DNA of 64,000 bases from Planctomycetota bacterium (GTDB taxonomy: Bacteria; Planctomycetota; Planctomycetia; Pirellulales; Pirellulaceae). Positions 1 through 8,988 of the stretch are shown piece by piece. The stretch's first letter is position 1; the number at the start of each line of letters is the position of its first letter. The DNA lies in NCBI GenBank assembly GCA_014381825.1, contig JACNKX010000095.1, positions 89,763 to 153,762 on the forward strand. The letters run 5' to 3'. The notes under the pieces were generated by a model, which searched no databases, was not told where the DNA came from, and saw only the letters and a program-made list of their open reading frames with translations. The position numbers were made by a program, and so were the translations under genes.

Positions 1-767
1 TGTCCGGAGGTTGCGATGGCCGCTGTCGCCTCGCGAATCGCTGTCGTATGGGTCAAGAAATCCGGAAGTTGCTGTGCTCGTGATTGACCTAACTGCTGCG
101 CCGCTTCTTGAGAGCGAATTCGACTCATCGCTGTATCGATCGCGGCGCGGACTTCTCCAAATGGCTTTTCGATATCTTCGCGCTCTTGATCGGAAAGAAA
201 GCATATTCCAACTTCGAGCCCTCTAAACAGGCGGTTCAATTCTTCCTCGGCCGCGATCCACTTCTGTTCGGAAACAAGCTTTTGGACTTTCTCCAACGTC
301 TTAAGCCGTGCGGGTGTCTGCTTCTGGATCGCAAGTCGGATGGAGTTGACAAACTTTTGAGAGCTGGGTGCCCCCGCGAACGGTCGAATCACCTCGTTCC
401 ATTGCCGCGCCCCGATGCCGCGATATCGCATTGCAAAGTCGACGCCAGAAGGTTCTGCCAGAATCTCGAGTTGAGGAGCCAAGCGATAAACTTCACGGTA
501 TTTTGAATACGTTTGACCGATCGCCTTCCCGCTCAGGCGGGCACCACGACCTTTGGCGATTGCGTCGAGTTGTGTTTGCGTTTCTTGGTATGCTGCCGCA
601 TAGAGTGACGATGCCTTCGCATGTAGTTCTTTTGCGACGTCACCACCATGCGCGTCCAGCGAAGCATGCGAATCTTTGTGATTAGGATTGGCCTGAGCGG
701 ACGTCACGATCGTACACAAGGTGACGCAGATGATTTGAAGTAACCGCATGGTGCGAACGAGAGTCAT
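1..767 (-). CDS. Secreted protein of unknown function, 3' end cut by the window edge
   Basis: An open frame runs without a stop from an ATG at 767 (reading leftwards) to base 1, about 255 codons, so the C-terminus lies outside the window. The start is supported by a GGGAGAG ribosome-binding site a few bases upstream; a second in-frame ATG at 749 would begin directly at the signal peptide (MRLLQIICVTLCTIVTSAQA). After the signal the protein is mostly helical and charged, with segments such as YQETQTQLDAIAKGRG and EELNRLFRGLEVG, and no membrane segment after the signal. I do not recognise a domain. It probably acts outside the cytoplasmic membrane. The neighbouring lipoprotein gene at 836 is on the same strand 68 bases upstream and may be co-transcribed. 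Confidence 0.75.
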   Translation of the reverse strand, partial: MTLVRTMRLLQIICVTLCTIVTSAQANPNHKDSHASLDAHGGDVAKELHAKASSLYAAAYQETQTQLDAIAKGRGARLSGKAIGQTYSKYREVYRLAPQLEILAEPSGVDFAMRYRGIGARQWNEVIRPFAGAPSSQKFVNSIRLAIQKQTPARLKTLEKVQKLVSEQKWIAAEEELNRLFRGLEVGICFLSDQEREDIEKPFGEVRAAIDTAMSRIRSQEAAQQLGQSRAQQLPDFLTHTTAIREATAAIATSG

Positions 768-835
768 TCGTTCTCTCCCTATCTGTCAGGTGCTAATTCT
801 GAAGGTGTTCTAGCCGAACTCGCGGAATCACTTTG

Positions 836-1426
836 CTATTCGATGAGGCCAGTGAATTTACCGGACACTGGAATCTCAGCGCCTGTGGTCGTTTCACGTA
901 AAGTTGCGCTAGTTAACTCGGCGGAAACGAGTTGGTCTGCGATCGCAGTGATCTTGAATTCGATTGGAGTTGCGATATCGGAAAACAAGATCGGCCCCTC
1001 GGCTTCGCGTTGGACAAACATTCGAGCCAAGAGAGGCTCGTCTTGCAGTTCAGCCAGTGAGTTGGCTTGTACTTGAGCCTGAAGGTACACCGATGGAAAC
1101 GATTCGCGCTCGGCGTCACGGTAGCTTTGCAGCTGAAAAGCCGTTGGCCGCCCTTCCCCTTGAGGAATGAAACTTACGTAGCAGGCTTCGGTCTTGAGCG
1201 GTTCACCAGCGACGAGCTCAATACTACCGGCCAAATTCAGTTGCTCTTGAACTTGCTCCGTCGTTACCTCCATCTTTTCTTCCACGGCTTGCTTGGCTTT
1301 CGCTGTGTTCTCTGACACGGCAGTCTTTGCCTTGTCGAGCGCGCCCGTTAGATCTTCCTTACTACATCCGGTCGCGATGACGGCCGCGATCAAAATCGCC
1401 GCTCGGCAGTATATTAATTGCGACAT
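836..1426 (-). CDS. Small lipoprotein of unknown function
   Basis: A 196-residue protein beginning MSQLIYCRAAILIAAVIATGC, a type II signal peptide with lipobox IATGC, so Cys21 should be lipidated. The open frame extends upstream to 1543, but an AGGAG ribosome-binding site about 7 bases before the ATG at 1426 and the signal peptide fix the start there. After the lipidation site come a helical, Lys/Glu/Ala-rich stretch (residues 25-60) and then a beta-rich region with one further Cys (EACYVSF). No catalytic motif is visible and I do not recognise the family. It is probably anchored in a membrane facing the periplasm-like space. Confidence 0.75.
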   Translation of the reverse strand: MSQLIYCRAAILIAAVIATGCSKEDLTGALDKAKTAVSENTAKAKQAVEEKMEVTTEQVQEQLNLAGSIELVAGEPLKTEACYVSFIPQGEGRPTAFQLQSYRDAERESFPSVYLQAQVQANSLAELQDEPLLARMFVQREAEGPILFSDIATPIEFKITAIADQLVSAELTSATLRETTTGAEIPVSGKFTGLIE

Positions 1427-1559
1427 ATGAATCTCCTCTTTCTCCATAGCGAATGATGAATAGAGTGCGTCCGCGTGATTGAGATAAGAAATAGATGCGG
1501 ACGGAAGGTCATTTATGGTGACATGCTGACATGGTTTGGTCAACCAAATCGAGTAGTGG

Positions 1560-2690
1560 TTAACGACGGGACATCACGTCATTACGGCAGCACTCGATCG
1601 CACGATCCAGCCGGTCTGCGACATTCGGCCATGCATATCGAGACGCAATCTCTGCGCTCCCTCCCCCATCGGACCAACAGGTTGCAGAATTAACCACACG
1701 TTGGCCCAGTGTTTTTAGGCACCGAGCGATTCCCTGCGCCGTGGCATCGTGAAAGAAGTCGTCGTCGTTGCCGAGGACTTCAGGATACGCCAGTTGCCGA
1801 GGGACAAGCGGAAAGCATCCTGCTGCGACAGCTTCGACAATGGCGATTCCGAAGAATTCATGAATCGCCGTCGAGACAACAACGTCAGCTTCGTTCAACT
1901 TGGTTACGTACTCTGCGTGGCTTGCGACATAGCCCCAATGATCGATCTGTTCCGAGAACCGTTCCTGCGCCTTCGCAAAGCAACCAGGCACCTTCCCGTA
2001 GGATTCGCCAAGCACTGTGATCCGAAAGTCCACGCCTTGTTGTTGCAGCACATTCAATGCTTCAAAGAAAGTATCAGGATCTTTATCGTACTCCCAGCGG
2101 CTGACCCAAAGAATCCGAAGCGGGCCAGGTCGTCGAGTTGAACGTGGCGTGTGAGTCTCGATGCCCGGCGAGTGAACCGATGCCTTTGCCAAGATTTGCT
2201 CCGCCGCGTGAACTAACGGATAGTCCGGCATCTTGCGCATCCAATCCGTAACGGCAGTGGAATAGGCTTCGCGATGAAATGACGAGTTAAACCAAACTGC
2301 GTCGGCGGCGAGGCAAGTTGTAATGTTCGTGAATGCGAAATGGAGGTCTCGTTCGCTAGAATCGCGATTCGGATACGTCAACTGATTTTCATGAAAGTAG
2401 ACGGCTGACGGCAGCCTCCAAACGCGCTCGTTGCACATTCCGCGAAACTCCGCGAGATTCAACATATCGGTGCAAAACAGGGCGTCCCATGATTGTGTCG
2501 TACGATCAGGAGCGGATAACGCGTCGGCGAACGTGACGGGTGCATGGCGCATTCGCCATTTCCATTTGTAGGCCGGCAAAGTCAAGACATCAAACTCGTG
2601 TCGACTGTGTGCGATCCACCCGTCAAGAAAGGCTTGATGGCTGCCGCCATGGTAGGGATTGAGAGCTAGAATTTGCATGATGTCGTTCAT
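1560..2690 (-). CDS. DUF3524-type glycosyltransferase, probable tRNA-queuosine mannosyltransferase
   Basis: A 376-residue cytoplasmic protein without signal or membrane segments. The N-terminal half carries the marks of the DUF3524/GTDC1 family: NPYHGGSHQAFLDGW at the start, PAYKWKWRMRHAP near residue 40, and FHENQLTYP followed by ERDLHFAFTNI and a NSSFHREAY segment. The C-terminal half is a GT-B donor domain with ILWVSRWEYDKDP and the E-x7-E type motif HEFFGIAIVEAVAAGC. In vertebrates this family attaches mannose to queuosine in the tRNA-Asp anticodon; the same role here is inferred from similarity. The start may be the second ATG at 2678 (MQILALNPYHGG), which has AGGA at better spacing and matches where the family begins. 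It is divergent from the Trm112-like gene. It could instead use another acceptor. Confidence 0.8.
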   Translation of the reverse strand: MNDIMQILALNPYHGGSHQAFLDGWIAHSRHEFDVLTLPAYKWKWRMRHAPVTFADALSAPDRTTQSWDALFCTDMLNLAEFRGMCNERVWRLPSAVYFHENQLTYPNRDSSERDLHFAFTNITTCLAADAVWFNSSFHREAYSTAVTDWMRKMPDYPLVHAAEQILAKASVHSPGIETHTPRSTRRPGPLRILWVSRWEYDKDPDTFFEALNVLQQQGVDFRITVLGESYGKVPGCFAKAQERFSEQIDHWGYVASHAEYVTKLNEADVVVSTAIHEFFGIAIVEAVAAGCFPLVPRQLAYPEVLGNDDDFFHDATAQGIARCLKTLGQRVVNSATCWSDGGGSAEIASRYAWPNVADRLDRAIECCRNDVMSRR

Positions 2691-2771
2691 CCTGCCTAGA
2701 CCACTCGACAGCGCCGAGCCGAGTTGTATGCTGCAATGATCGTAACCGATTGATGCAGTGGGTTAAGTTGC

Positions 2772-3059
2772 ATGACGAATATAACGGACGGTGTCATCAA
2801 CTTGTTGCAATGCCCGCTTACAAAGCAACGATTGGTCGCGGTCGAGGCTAAAGTACTCGATCATGTGAACGACAAGATCCGTCACAGCGAGTTGACAAAC
2901 CGTCTTGGCGCGATCGTCAGTGATGTACTAGATGACGGTTTGGTTAACGCTTCGGGCGCGTGGCTCTACCCCGTGCGCGATAGTATGGTGTGCCTGTTGA
3001 CCGACGAAGCGATCCCGTTGGATGAATTCGCGACCGTAGACCAGGAGGATATCGCATGA
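2772..3059 (+). CDS. Trm112/UPF0434-family small protein
   Basis: A 95-residue protein with the family pattern: LLQCPLTKQRLV near the N-terminus and WLYPVRDSMVCLLTDEAIPL near the C-terminus. Eukaryotic and archaeal Trm112 is a zinc-binding activator of several methyltransferases; bacterial members are usually about 60 residues and have no firmly assigned role. This copy is longer, with a roughly 30-residue helical insert in the middle, and has only two Cys, so zinc binding is doubtful. Its stop overlaps the start of the HIT gene (ATGA), so the two are translationally coupled. Any link to RNA modification together with the divergent glycosyltransferase is only suggestive. Confidence 0.7.
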   Translation: MTNITDGVINLLQCPLTKQRLVAVEAKVLDHVNDKIRHSELTNRLGAIVSDVLDDGLVNASGAWLYPVRDSMVCLLTDEAIPLDEFATVDQEDIA

Positions 3060-3400
3060 GCGAGAAGACGATTTTCAAACGAATCATTGATCAAGAGATT
3101 CCCGCAGATATTCTTTACGAGGACGACTTGTGTCTGGCGTTTCGCGATATCTCTCCACAGGCTCCGACCCATGTACTCGTGATCCCCAAGAAAGAAATCG
3201 TCTCGGTCGCCACCATCGCGGATGAAGATCAGGCATTGATCGGGCACCTATACTTGGTGATCCGCAACATCGCCAAGCAACTCGAATTAGACAACGGCTA
3301 CCGCGTCGTTGTGAATTGCGGAACCGAGGGTGGGCAAGCCGTTGATCATTTACATTTCCACTTGCTTGCCGGTCGGCAGCTTACATGGCCGCCGGGTTAG
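3056..3400 (+). CDS. hinT: HIT-family nucleotide hydrolase (HinT type)
   Basis: A 114-residue protein spanning a complete HIT domain: FKRIIDQEIPADILYEDD at the start, DISPQAPTHVLVIPKKEI in the middle and the catalytic histidine triad HLHFHLLAGR close to the C-terminus. Members are purine-nucleoside phosphoramidases that hydrolyse AMP-lysine-type compounds. Length and motif order are normal for bacterial HinT. The ATG overlaps the stop of the Trm112-like gene by four bases. The gene ends 36 bases before the convergent end of the giant secreted protein. Confidence 0.92.
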   Translation: MSEKTIFKRIIDQEIPADILYEDDLCLAFRDISPQAPTHVLVIPKKEIVSVATIADEDQALIGHLYLVIRNIAKQLELDNGYRVVVNCGTEGGQAVDHLHFHLLAGRQLTWPPG

Positions 3401-3436
3401 ACGGCGTCATTTGCCGCGAGACTTGCCGGCTGCCGT

Positions 3437-6400
3437 TCAGTTCTGATTCAAGAACGGAAATTTGAAGGGCACCGATGGCAAGTAACGCCGAAATCCAGAT
3501 GGCTCTTCATCGAGCGGAGCCGTCGGCGTATTTGGTATTGGTTCCATCGAACGCCGTGGTGTGTTAGAGCGAGGCAACTGCGCGACACGAGCCGGTGGAA
3601 CGTGTTCGATCACGAAACGTGGCCAGTATCCATCAAGGAAGCGTTCGCAATCGATCGCGCGTCCTTCCTCTAATTGGAAGTGTGCCGTGCCAACGTTTTT
3701 GATCAGCTCATTCAACTCGGTATCAAAGAAATACAAGTCGTATACTTCGACATCATCGATCCACACGTCGCCCTCCCCAACAAGATCGAAGCCGATCGAG
3801 ACGGTATTGAGATCGGTCGGCAAAGTGTCGCAATGGAACAGGTACGGTTCCGCTGGCCAGTTCTTCCCCAGTCTCTCGTTGACCTGATTCCCTTCGATTT
3901 CCTTGCCCAGCGTTGCAAAGGTGTAGTAACCGCGACCGCTGTCGATCGCCAAACGCAGCTGGGGCTGCTTCGCATCGTCTTTAGTGCGGACCCAAGCCAA
4001 CAGCGACATGCGACCGGTCTTAGGAGCGGGGAATTGGCGATTTCGAATCCAAGCAATCTTCTTCGGATCGGTGACTTTCATGTGCAGCGATCGAGTGCCC
4101 TCATGCGGTAGATCGTCTGAGACATCCACCGTGATTCCTTGCCCGCGAGAAAATATCCAGTCGCTGGGTTCGCCGCTGGCGGTAGATCGTTCAAAGCCAG
4201 AATTCGCCACGACCTTTAACGGTTCACGAGTTCGCAGCTCGTTCACACGCGACTTGACTTCCTGGACCAGCGTTGTCAGTTCCGCTGTAATCACTCGATC
4301 GAAGCGGACTCGCCAATCGATGATCTCGGCTGAAGAGCCGGTAAAGTAACCGGCGACTAAGTCATAGGGCTCGAGTTCCAGGGTCCAAACCTGCCCGCTG
4401 TTTGAGACTCGCGCCTGTTCGGGACGACCTTTGCCGAAGCGATGAATCAATCCGCCGCGCGACAGACTGAGATCGATGTCCGCCGTTGCTGGCCAGGGCG
4501 CGTCGTTGATAACATAGAAATAAGTTCGACCCGGGACTGCCAACTTGCGAATTACAAGCGATGAAGCTTCAGCGTCCGGCGAGCGAGGCGAGATCGTTTC
4601 AAATCGTTCGGCGGGCAATTGCCGATATGCAGCAAATTGATCACGTTTCGAGTCCTCCTGTCCCAGGGGGAGCATCCATCCACCTTCGGCAATGAGTTGC
4701 GAGTCGGTTGCGGCGAGGCTGTGAATGAATTGCGAGCGGGCGTGAGCGCCGTTCGCGGGGATGTGCGAGGCGAACCACGTGCGGGTTTCGGCGGCTCCGA
4801 ATGGGCTGACTGCATCAAAGGACGGCAGTGCGAATGTCAGCGGCTCGTGATAGTTTAGAGACCCCGCGAACGTTCCGCCTTCGAACAACGAATCGACAGT
4901 GGCGGAATTCCGCAGCTGAAGATCGACGGCTTGATCGGCCAAGGCAGTTAGCGGTTTGATGCGTTGAGGACGCAGCGGCACGATCTGTACATTCTTTTGG
5001 ATGAGTTTCGCGTCGAGGCCCAGTTGGAGCATCGTATCGGCCATGTCGCTGCGCAATGGTAGTCGTGGCTGCATTTCGTCTTGGACCAGCGCACTAGAAA
5101 GCAGGCCCGACGTTGCCAAATAGAGTTTTGTGTCCGGACGTACACGGGCGACATCGTTTTGGATGTCCGCGTAGAATTTCGCCAAATGCTTAGCTCGCCA
5201 ATCAAGCCAAGGCTTTCTTCCAGCACCCGATAGGAATTTTGCTCGATCGCGAAAGCGAGATTGCCCGTCTCCCGGCACTGCATTTTTCGTCTCGGCTTTG
5301 AAGCGAGCGATTGTTCGGTCGTCATTGCCCCACGCGGTTCCAGGTAACTGAACATAAGTGTTCGGCCCCATTTGCAGCGACACGCCGGCAAACGAGCGGT
5401 GGTGAGCATACCGCTCGACGACTTCTCCGATCACGTTGCGAACCGCCCGTTGCACACGATCATCCAGCGGATTGTAGTATGGCGCTTGGCCTCGATTTAT
5501 TCCGAACCGCTCCGGCCACGACCGACCATCGTATCCGAGCAGTTCAATCCCATTCGCCGACGAGCCGTTTCTCTGTTGGAGAGCATCGAGTTCAGGAAGA
5601 GGAGTCGCGAAATGGAACGCCGGGATCAACTGAAGCTGCTCACGGTCGAACAGCCGAAATAGCATTTCCAACACATCCTTCTGTCGAAGATCGTTTCCAC
5701 TGACGAAGAGCGATCCAGAATCGTATCGCGGCGTACTGTCGAGCATTTTCGACGGATAGATCGTCGCTCCATCGCGAGCCACTGAAATGATCGCACTGTT
5801 GTAGCCAACATGTTTCAGATACTCGACCAACCGAACGCCACCAGTATAAAACGTGTTCCAATCGCCCAGGCTTTGTTGTGTCGATTCGTCAAGCGACTCG
5901 GGCGCTGAAAAATTCTCTGGGAACAGAGGCTTCTCGTAGTAAGCCGACAACAAACGCCCTTCAGACGGTGGCGGCTGGATCGAAGCGGGTGGCAGGTGGG
6001 TCGGTCCCGCTAACACGCGAATCTTGCCGAATGTCGCCGGTTTGCCGTCTCGTCGATTCGAGAGAAGCAACCAAGGAGCCTTCGTCTTCGGCCAGAAGAT
6101 TAAGCGATGCTTCTCGATGCCAGATGTCGATTGAGCCGGTGATCGAACGACGTCCACACCTGAATCCAAACCGAGCGGCGTCACCATCCCAGCGGCGTTT
6201 GTCTCTAACACACTGATCGCCAACGTTTGCGCCGCATCATTCGGATATTCAATTTCCAAGAGATGCGGGGTGCCGATTCGAGCGATCGGCAGCGGTGCGG
6301 CCTGCCAGCCACCTGGCGCAATATCTGTGAGCTGCTGGCCGAGATGCTCGCGTAGCGAAACGAGGCCATTGTCTAACGGACCTTGCTCGTCCTCACCAAG

Positions 6401-7417
6401 TGTGAACTGAGGCAACCAAGACCAACGCTCCCACCACTTCGCGTTGCCCGGCTGGACATCATCGACCTCTCGCCATGCCGCTTGATCGATTGGCGCTGGT
6501 CGTGAGTCGATGACAACTAATTGAACTTTCCGTTGGCAAACGACTGGAGGTAAGAACCGGCGATCGCGGAACGATTGAATCACCGCGGTCGGAGCGGAGA
6601 ATTTTCGTTCGCGGAGAGTCGCCACTAGCTCGTAGGGCCCTTCGAACGCCGGCAGTGCGATCGAAAACGGACGCTTCGAAGAAAGGCTGCCATTGGCATC
6701 GGTTTCGACATCGAATTGCTCTGACCACACTTCATCTTTTGTCCGCGAATCGACGAGTTGAACCGTGCATCGCAGGTCTGCATTCGGCGTTAAGCGATAA
6801 GGTTGAACATCGAATGACCACGTCTCGCTCGGCGAGAACACGAACGATTCACGATCCGACTCGACACGCAGGTGATCGCCCGGCGCGCGGCGAACGAATA
6901 CACGGTTGTTCTTATCATCGAGTGAGGCTGAAGCAGTGTGCTTGAGGTTTGCGGCAAAGTCAGAGAGCATCAGCGTGATCGTCTCTTCTTCCTTGGCATC
7001 GCGGTCTGGTTGTAGCACGATCGTCAGTGTCGCCGTGTCCGACGCGGTGACCCGCGCGTCGATTCCGTCGAACACAACTGGTGAAGGCTGCCATATCTGG
7101 AGCGAATTACCATGGTTCACGACTGACGTCGGTGCGTTGGCTTCGAAGCCAAGATGACGGATCTCGGAGAACTTGCCATCCGATAGTTGGAACAGCCCGT
7201 TCCAGTGACGCGGCGTCGCTTCGCCCCACGTGATTCGAAGGCGAAGATCAAGTTCCTCGCCAATTGCGTTCGTACCAGATTGGCAGACGCCAATTACAAA
7301 GAGAGCGCACAACGCCATCGCCATCCGCGACTGACAGGTCAGTTTCGCGAGACAAAGCTGCAGCCAAGATGGTGCAGGCGATCTGGGGGCCTTCTGCGGA
7401 CTTCCTTGTCCGACCAT
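3437..7417 (-). CDS. Very large secreted glycosidase-like protein with C-terminal binding domain
   Basis: A 1326-residue secreted protein. The frame is open to a TTG at 7480, but the ATG at 7417 is the more likely start. A hydrophobic signal (AMALCALFVIGVC, about residues 33-45) follows a basic stretch. Residues about 60-480 are beta-rich with repeated sandwich-like segments. Residues about 490-860 look like a TIM-barrel hydrolase of the GH10-like/GHL type: GVRLVEYLKHVGYNSAIISV, QLIPAFHFATPLPELD, YYNPLDDRVQRAV and FAGVSLQMGPNTY are in the expected order. Residues about 1100-1260 resemble a carbohydrate-binding jelly-roll (NSGFERSTASGEPSDW, then LAWVRTKDDAKQPQLRLAI). The catalytic acids cannot be assigned by eye. 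A role in polysaccharide breakdown outside the cell is inferred. Confidence 0.7.
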   Translation of the reverse strand: MVGQGSPQKAPRSPAPSWLQLCLAKLTCQSRMAMALCALFVIGVCQSGTNAIGEELDLRLRITWGEATPRHWNGLFQLSDGKFSEIRHLGFEANAPTSVVNHGNSLQIWQPSPVVFDGIDARVTASDTATLTIVLQPDRDAKEEETITLMLSDFAANLKHTASASLDDKNNRVFVRRAPGDHLRVESDRESFVFSPSETWSFDVQPYRLTPNADLRCTVQLVDSRTKDEVWSEQFDVETDANGSLSSKRPFSIALPAFEGPYELVATLRERKFSAPTAVIQSFRDRRFLPPVVCQRKVQLVVIDSRPAPIDQAAWREVDDVQPGNAKWWERWSWLPQFTLGEDEQGPLDNGLVSLREHLGQQLTDIAPGGWQAAPLPIARIGTPHLLEIEYPNDAAQTLAISVLETNAAGMVTPLGLDSGVDVVRSPAQSTSGIEKHRLIFWPKTKAPWLLLSNRRDGKPATFGKIRVLAGPTHLPPASIQPPPSEGRLLSAYYEKPLFPENFSAPESLDESTQQSLGDWNTFYTGGVRLVEYLKHVGYNSAIISVARDGATIYPSKMLDSTPRYDSGSLFVSGNDLRQKDVLEMLFRLFDREQLQLIPAFHFATPLPELDALQQRNGSSANGIELLGYDGRSWPERFGINRGQAPYYNPLDDRVQRAVRNVIGEVVERYAHHRSFAGVSLQMGPNTYVQLPGTAWGNDDRTIARFKAETKNAVPGDGQSRFRDRAKFLSGAGRKPWLDWRAKHLAKFYADIQNDVARVRPDTKLYLATSGLLSSALVQDEMQPRLPLRSDMADTMLQLGLDAKLIQKNVQIVPLRPQRIKPLTALADQAVDLQLRNSATVDSLFEGGTFAGSLNYHEPLTFALPSFDAVSPFGAAETRTWFASHIPANGAHARSQFIHSLAATDSQLIAEGGWMLPLGQEDSKRDQFAAYRQLPAERFETISPRSPDAEASSLVIRKLAVPGRTYFYVINDAPWPATADIDLSLSRGGLIHRFGKGRPEQARVSNSGQVWTLELEPYDLVAGYFTGSSAEIIDWRVRFDRVITAELTTLVQEVKSRVNELRTREPLKVVANSGFERSTASGEPSDWIFSRGQGITVDVSDDLPHEGTRSLHMKVTDPKKIAWIRNRQFPAPKTGRMSLLAWVRTKDDAKQPQLRLAIDSGRGYYTFATLGKEIEGNQVNERLGKNWPAEPYLFHCDTLPTDLNTVSIGFDLVGEGDVWIDDVEVYDLYFFDTELNELIKNVGTAHFQLEEGRAIDCERFLDGYWPRFVIEHVPPARVAQLPRSNTPRRSMEPIPNTPTAPLDEEPSGFRRYLPSVPFKFPFLNQN

Positions 7418-7574
7418 GGCATACCCGACGAGATGACACTTATAGTTTGATCGTTCTCGGAGAAACTTCTCGCGAGCCAATTCGCTGCGCGCTCATTCCT
7501 TCGAGACACACACGCATTGAAAGTAGCAGGGGCGGGAGTATACACGCGTCTTGTGAATTCGAGCCACCCCGTTC

Positions 7575-8813
7575 TCATTCGATCCCCTCAGCCAATTCGC
7601 GAGCTAGCGGCGGTAGATTCACTGGCCCGTCTTGATTGACTAGCTTCTCAAATTCATCGATCATTGCCGCTAGCTCGCTAGGCACGTCGCCACAACGATC
7701 CGCAACTTCGTTTGCTTCCCAATGATCATCGGGCTTTGCGAAGAGAGAATGTGGAGTGTCACCTTCTGCGTGCAGCAACCAGGCTGGTGTCCGAACGGCT
7801 CGTTCATCGCTTCCAATGGAAAACGCGGCCTCCCGCGTCCAAGCCTCGTCGCTGTTCGAGAGCTCAAGGAGATCGTGTCCCGTCCAGGAAGAGCCGTCCG
7901 CACCCACCCCGAACCAAGTTGCTAGCGTCGCATACAGATCGCTTGGTTGTGCTAGCGAGTCAAGCCGCATGCAAGCCGCTTGCTGGTCGGGTTGCCGGAT
8001 CAGCATCGGAACATTTAACGTTTCACCAAATAAGTCTCGATCACCCGAGCCGATTCGGCCGTGTTCGCCAAGCGGATAGCCACGCGGCGAAGTCAAGACG
8101 ACAAGTGTTTCATCCGCCAGTTGGTGGTTTTCGATCGCATCGAGCAAAGAGCCGATGCAGGTGTCGATGACGGACACCTGGGCACCATACGCGTGCATAA
8201 CTCGCAAGACATCGTCCGGATCGTATTCTCTCTCGAGAGTTAATTGGGGCGGAACGGTGTCGCCATAAGGTTCGGGATCGTCTTCATCTCGAAACGGTTC
8301 GGCGAGTTCCCTTGGAGCGTCCCACGGGCCATTCATCGCTTGAGCGTGAATCCAAATGAGGCCCGGCTCTGCTGAATCGGTCAATCGCTCGATGGCAGCC
8401 AGAGTTAACTGGGCAAAGCGAGTCTCTTCAATCGAAGCCGCCAACTGGTCCGAGCCCACCTGCGTCAACGGTACGTGTTCCCCAAAGTCCTCGGCCAGCG
8501 GATGCTGAAGCAGCAATTCGTCGTCGGTCAGCAGAGTTGCATGAAGGCCCGCTCGTTCAACCAGCCGCGCAAGACTACACTCAGGACGGTTCGCGCGGCA
8601 CATCGCATGAACTCCACTCCAATAGGAACGATAGAGCGATGCCAAATCGTTCGAGTCGGCGATCATGTTCTCGAACAAGACGCTTTCGCTCGCAAGCTGA
8701 TTTAATGCAGGCGTTTCGATCCACGTGTTACCGTATGGGCCGAGGAATCCGGAGCCCAGCCGGTCGATAACGACGACGATTGCGTGGCGAGGGCGTGTAT
8801 GTTCTTCGTCCAA
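7575..8813 (-). CDS. Sulfatase-fold protein lacking the catalytic residues
   Basis: A 412-residue protein of the alkaline phosphatase/sulfatase superfamily without a signal peptide. The first metal-site strand is recognisable (AIVVVIDRLGSGFLGPYGN), as are the family's LGEHGRIGSGDRDLFGETLNVPMLI-like region, PSDLYATLATWFGV and the late GHDLLEL. The usual C-x-P/A-S-R modification motif is absent: the equivalent place reads SNDLASLYRSYWSG. The second metal site, normally SDHG or SDNG, reads TSPRG. Both the formylglycine nucleophile and metal ligands are therefore missing, suggesting a binding or regulatory pseudo-enzyme. It is divergent from the MoxR/Bat operon, with 175 bases between the starts. 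Confidence 0.8.
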   Translation of the reverse strand: MDEEHTRPRHAIVVVIDRLGSGFLGPYGNTWIETPALNQLASESVLFENMIADSNDLASLYRSYWSGVHAMCRANRPECSLARLVERAGLHATLLTDDELLLQHPLAEDFGEHVPLTQVGSDQLAASIEETRFAQLTLAAIERLTDSAEPGLIWIHAQAMNGPWDAPRELAEPFRDEDDPEPYGDTVPPQLTLEREYDPDDVLRVMHAYGAQVSVIDTCIGSLLDAIENHQLADETLVVLTSPRGYPLGEHGRIGSGDRDLFGETLNVPMLIRQPDQQAACMRLDSLAQPSDLYATLATWFGVGADGSSWTGHDLLELSNSDEAWTREAAFSIGSDERAVRTPAWLLHAEGDTPHSLFAKPDDHWEANEVADRCGDVPSELAAMIDEFEKLVNQDGPVNLPPLARELAEGIE

Positions 8814-8988
8814 GTTGTTCTCTCGTTATGGGTTTGTCGTGTGGAATGGGTTTCGCTCGTAGCTTACACCGCCAACAGACGATCCTCGACCGGGTTGGTT
8901 CGGTCTTGACAGAAGAAAAATCGATCCAAAGAATCAGCAGTATTGTACAAAACCGAGGAAAATCGCCCCCTCAGAACGGAGATATCTG
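8814..8988. promoter_or_regulatory. Divergent intergenic region before the MoxR/Bat operon, with candidate -35
   Basis: The 175-base gap between the divergent sulfatase-like gene and the MoxR gene must hold promoters for both. On the plus strand a perfect TTGACA stands at 8906-8911; 17 bases on, the -10 position reads AAGAAT (8929-8934), only a partial match. An A-rich stretch lies between them. The promoter call is tentative because planctomycete promoters often depart from the enterobacterial consensus. Confidence 0.25.
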
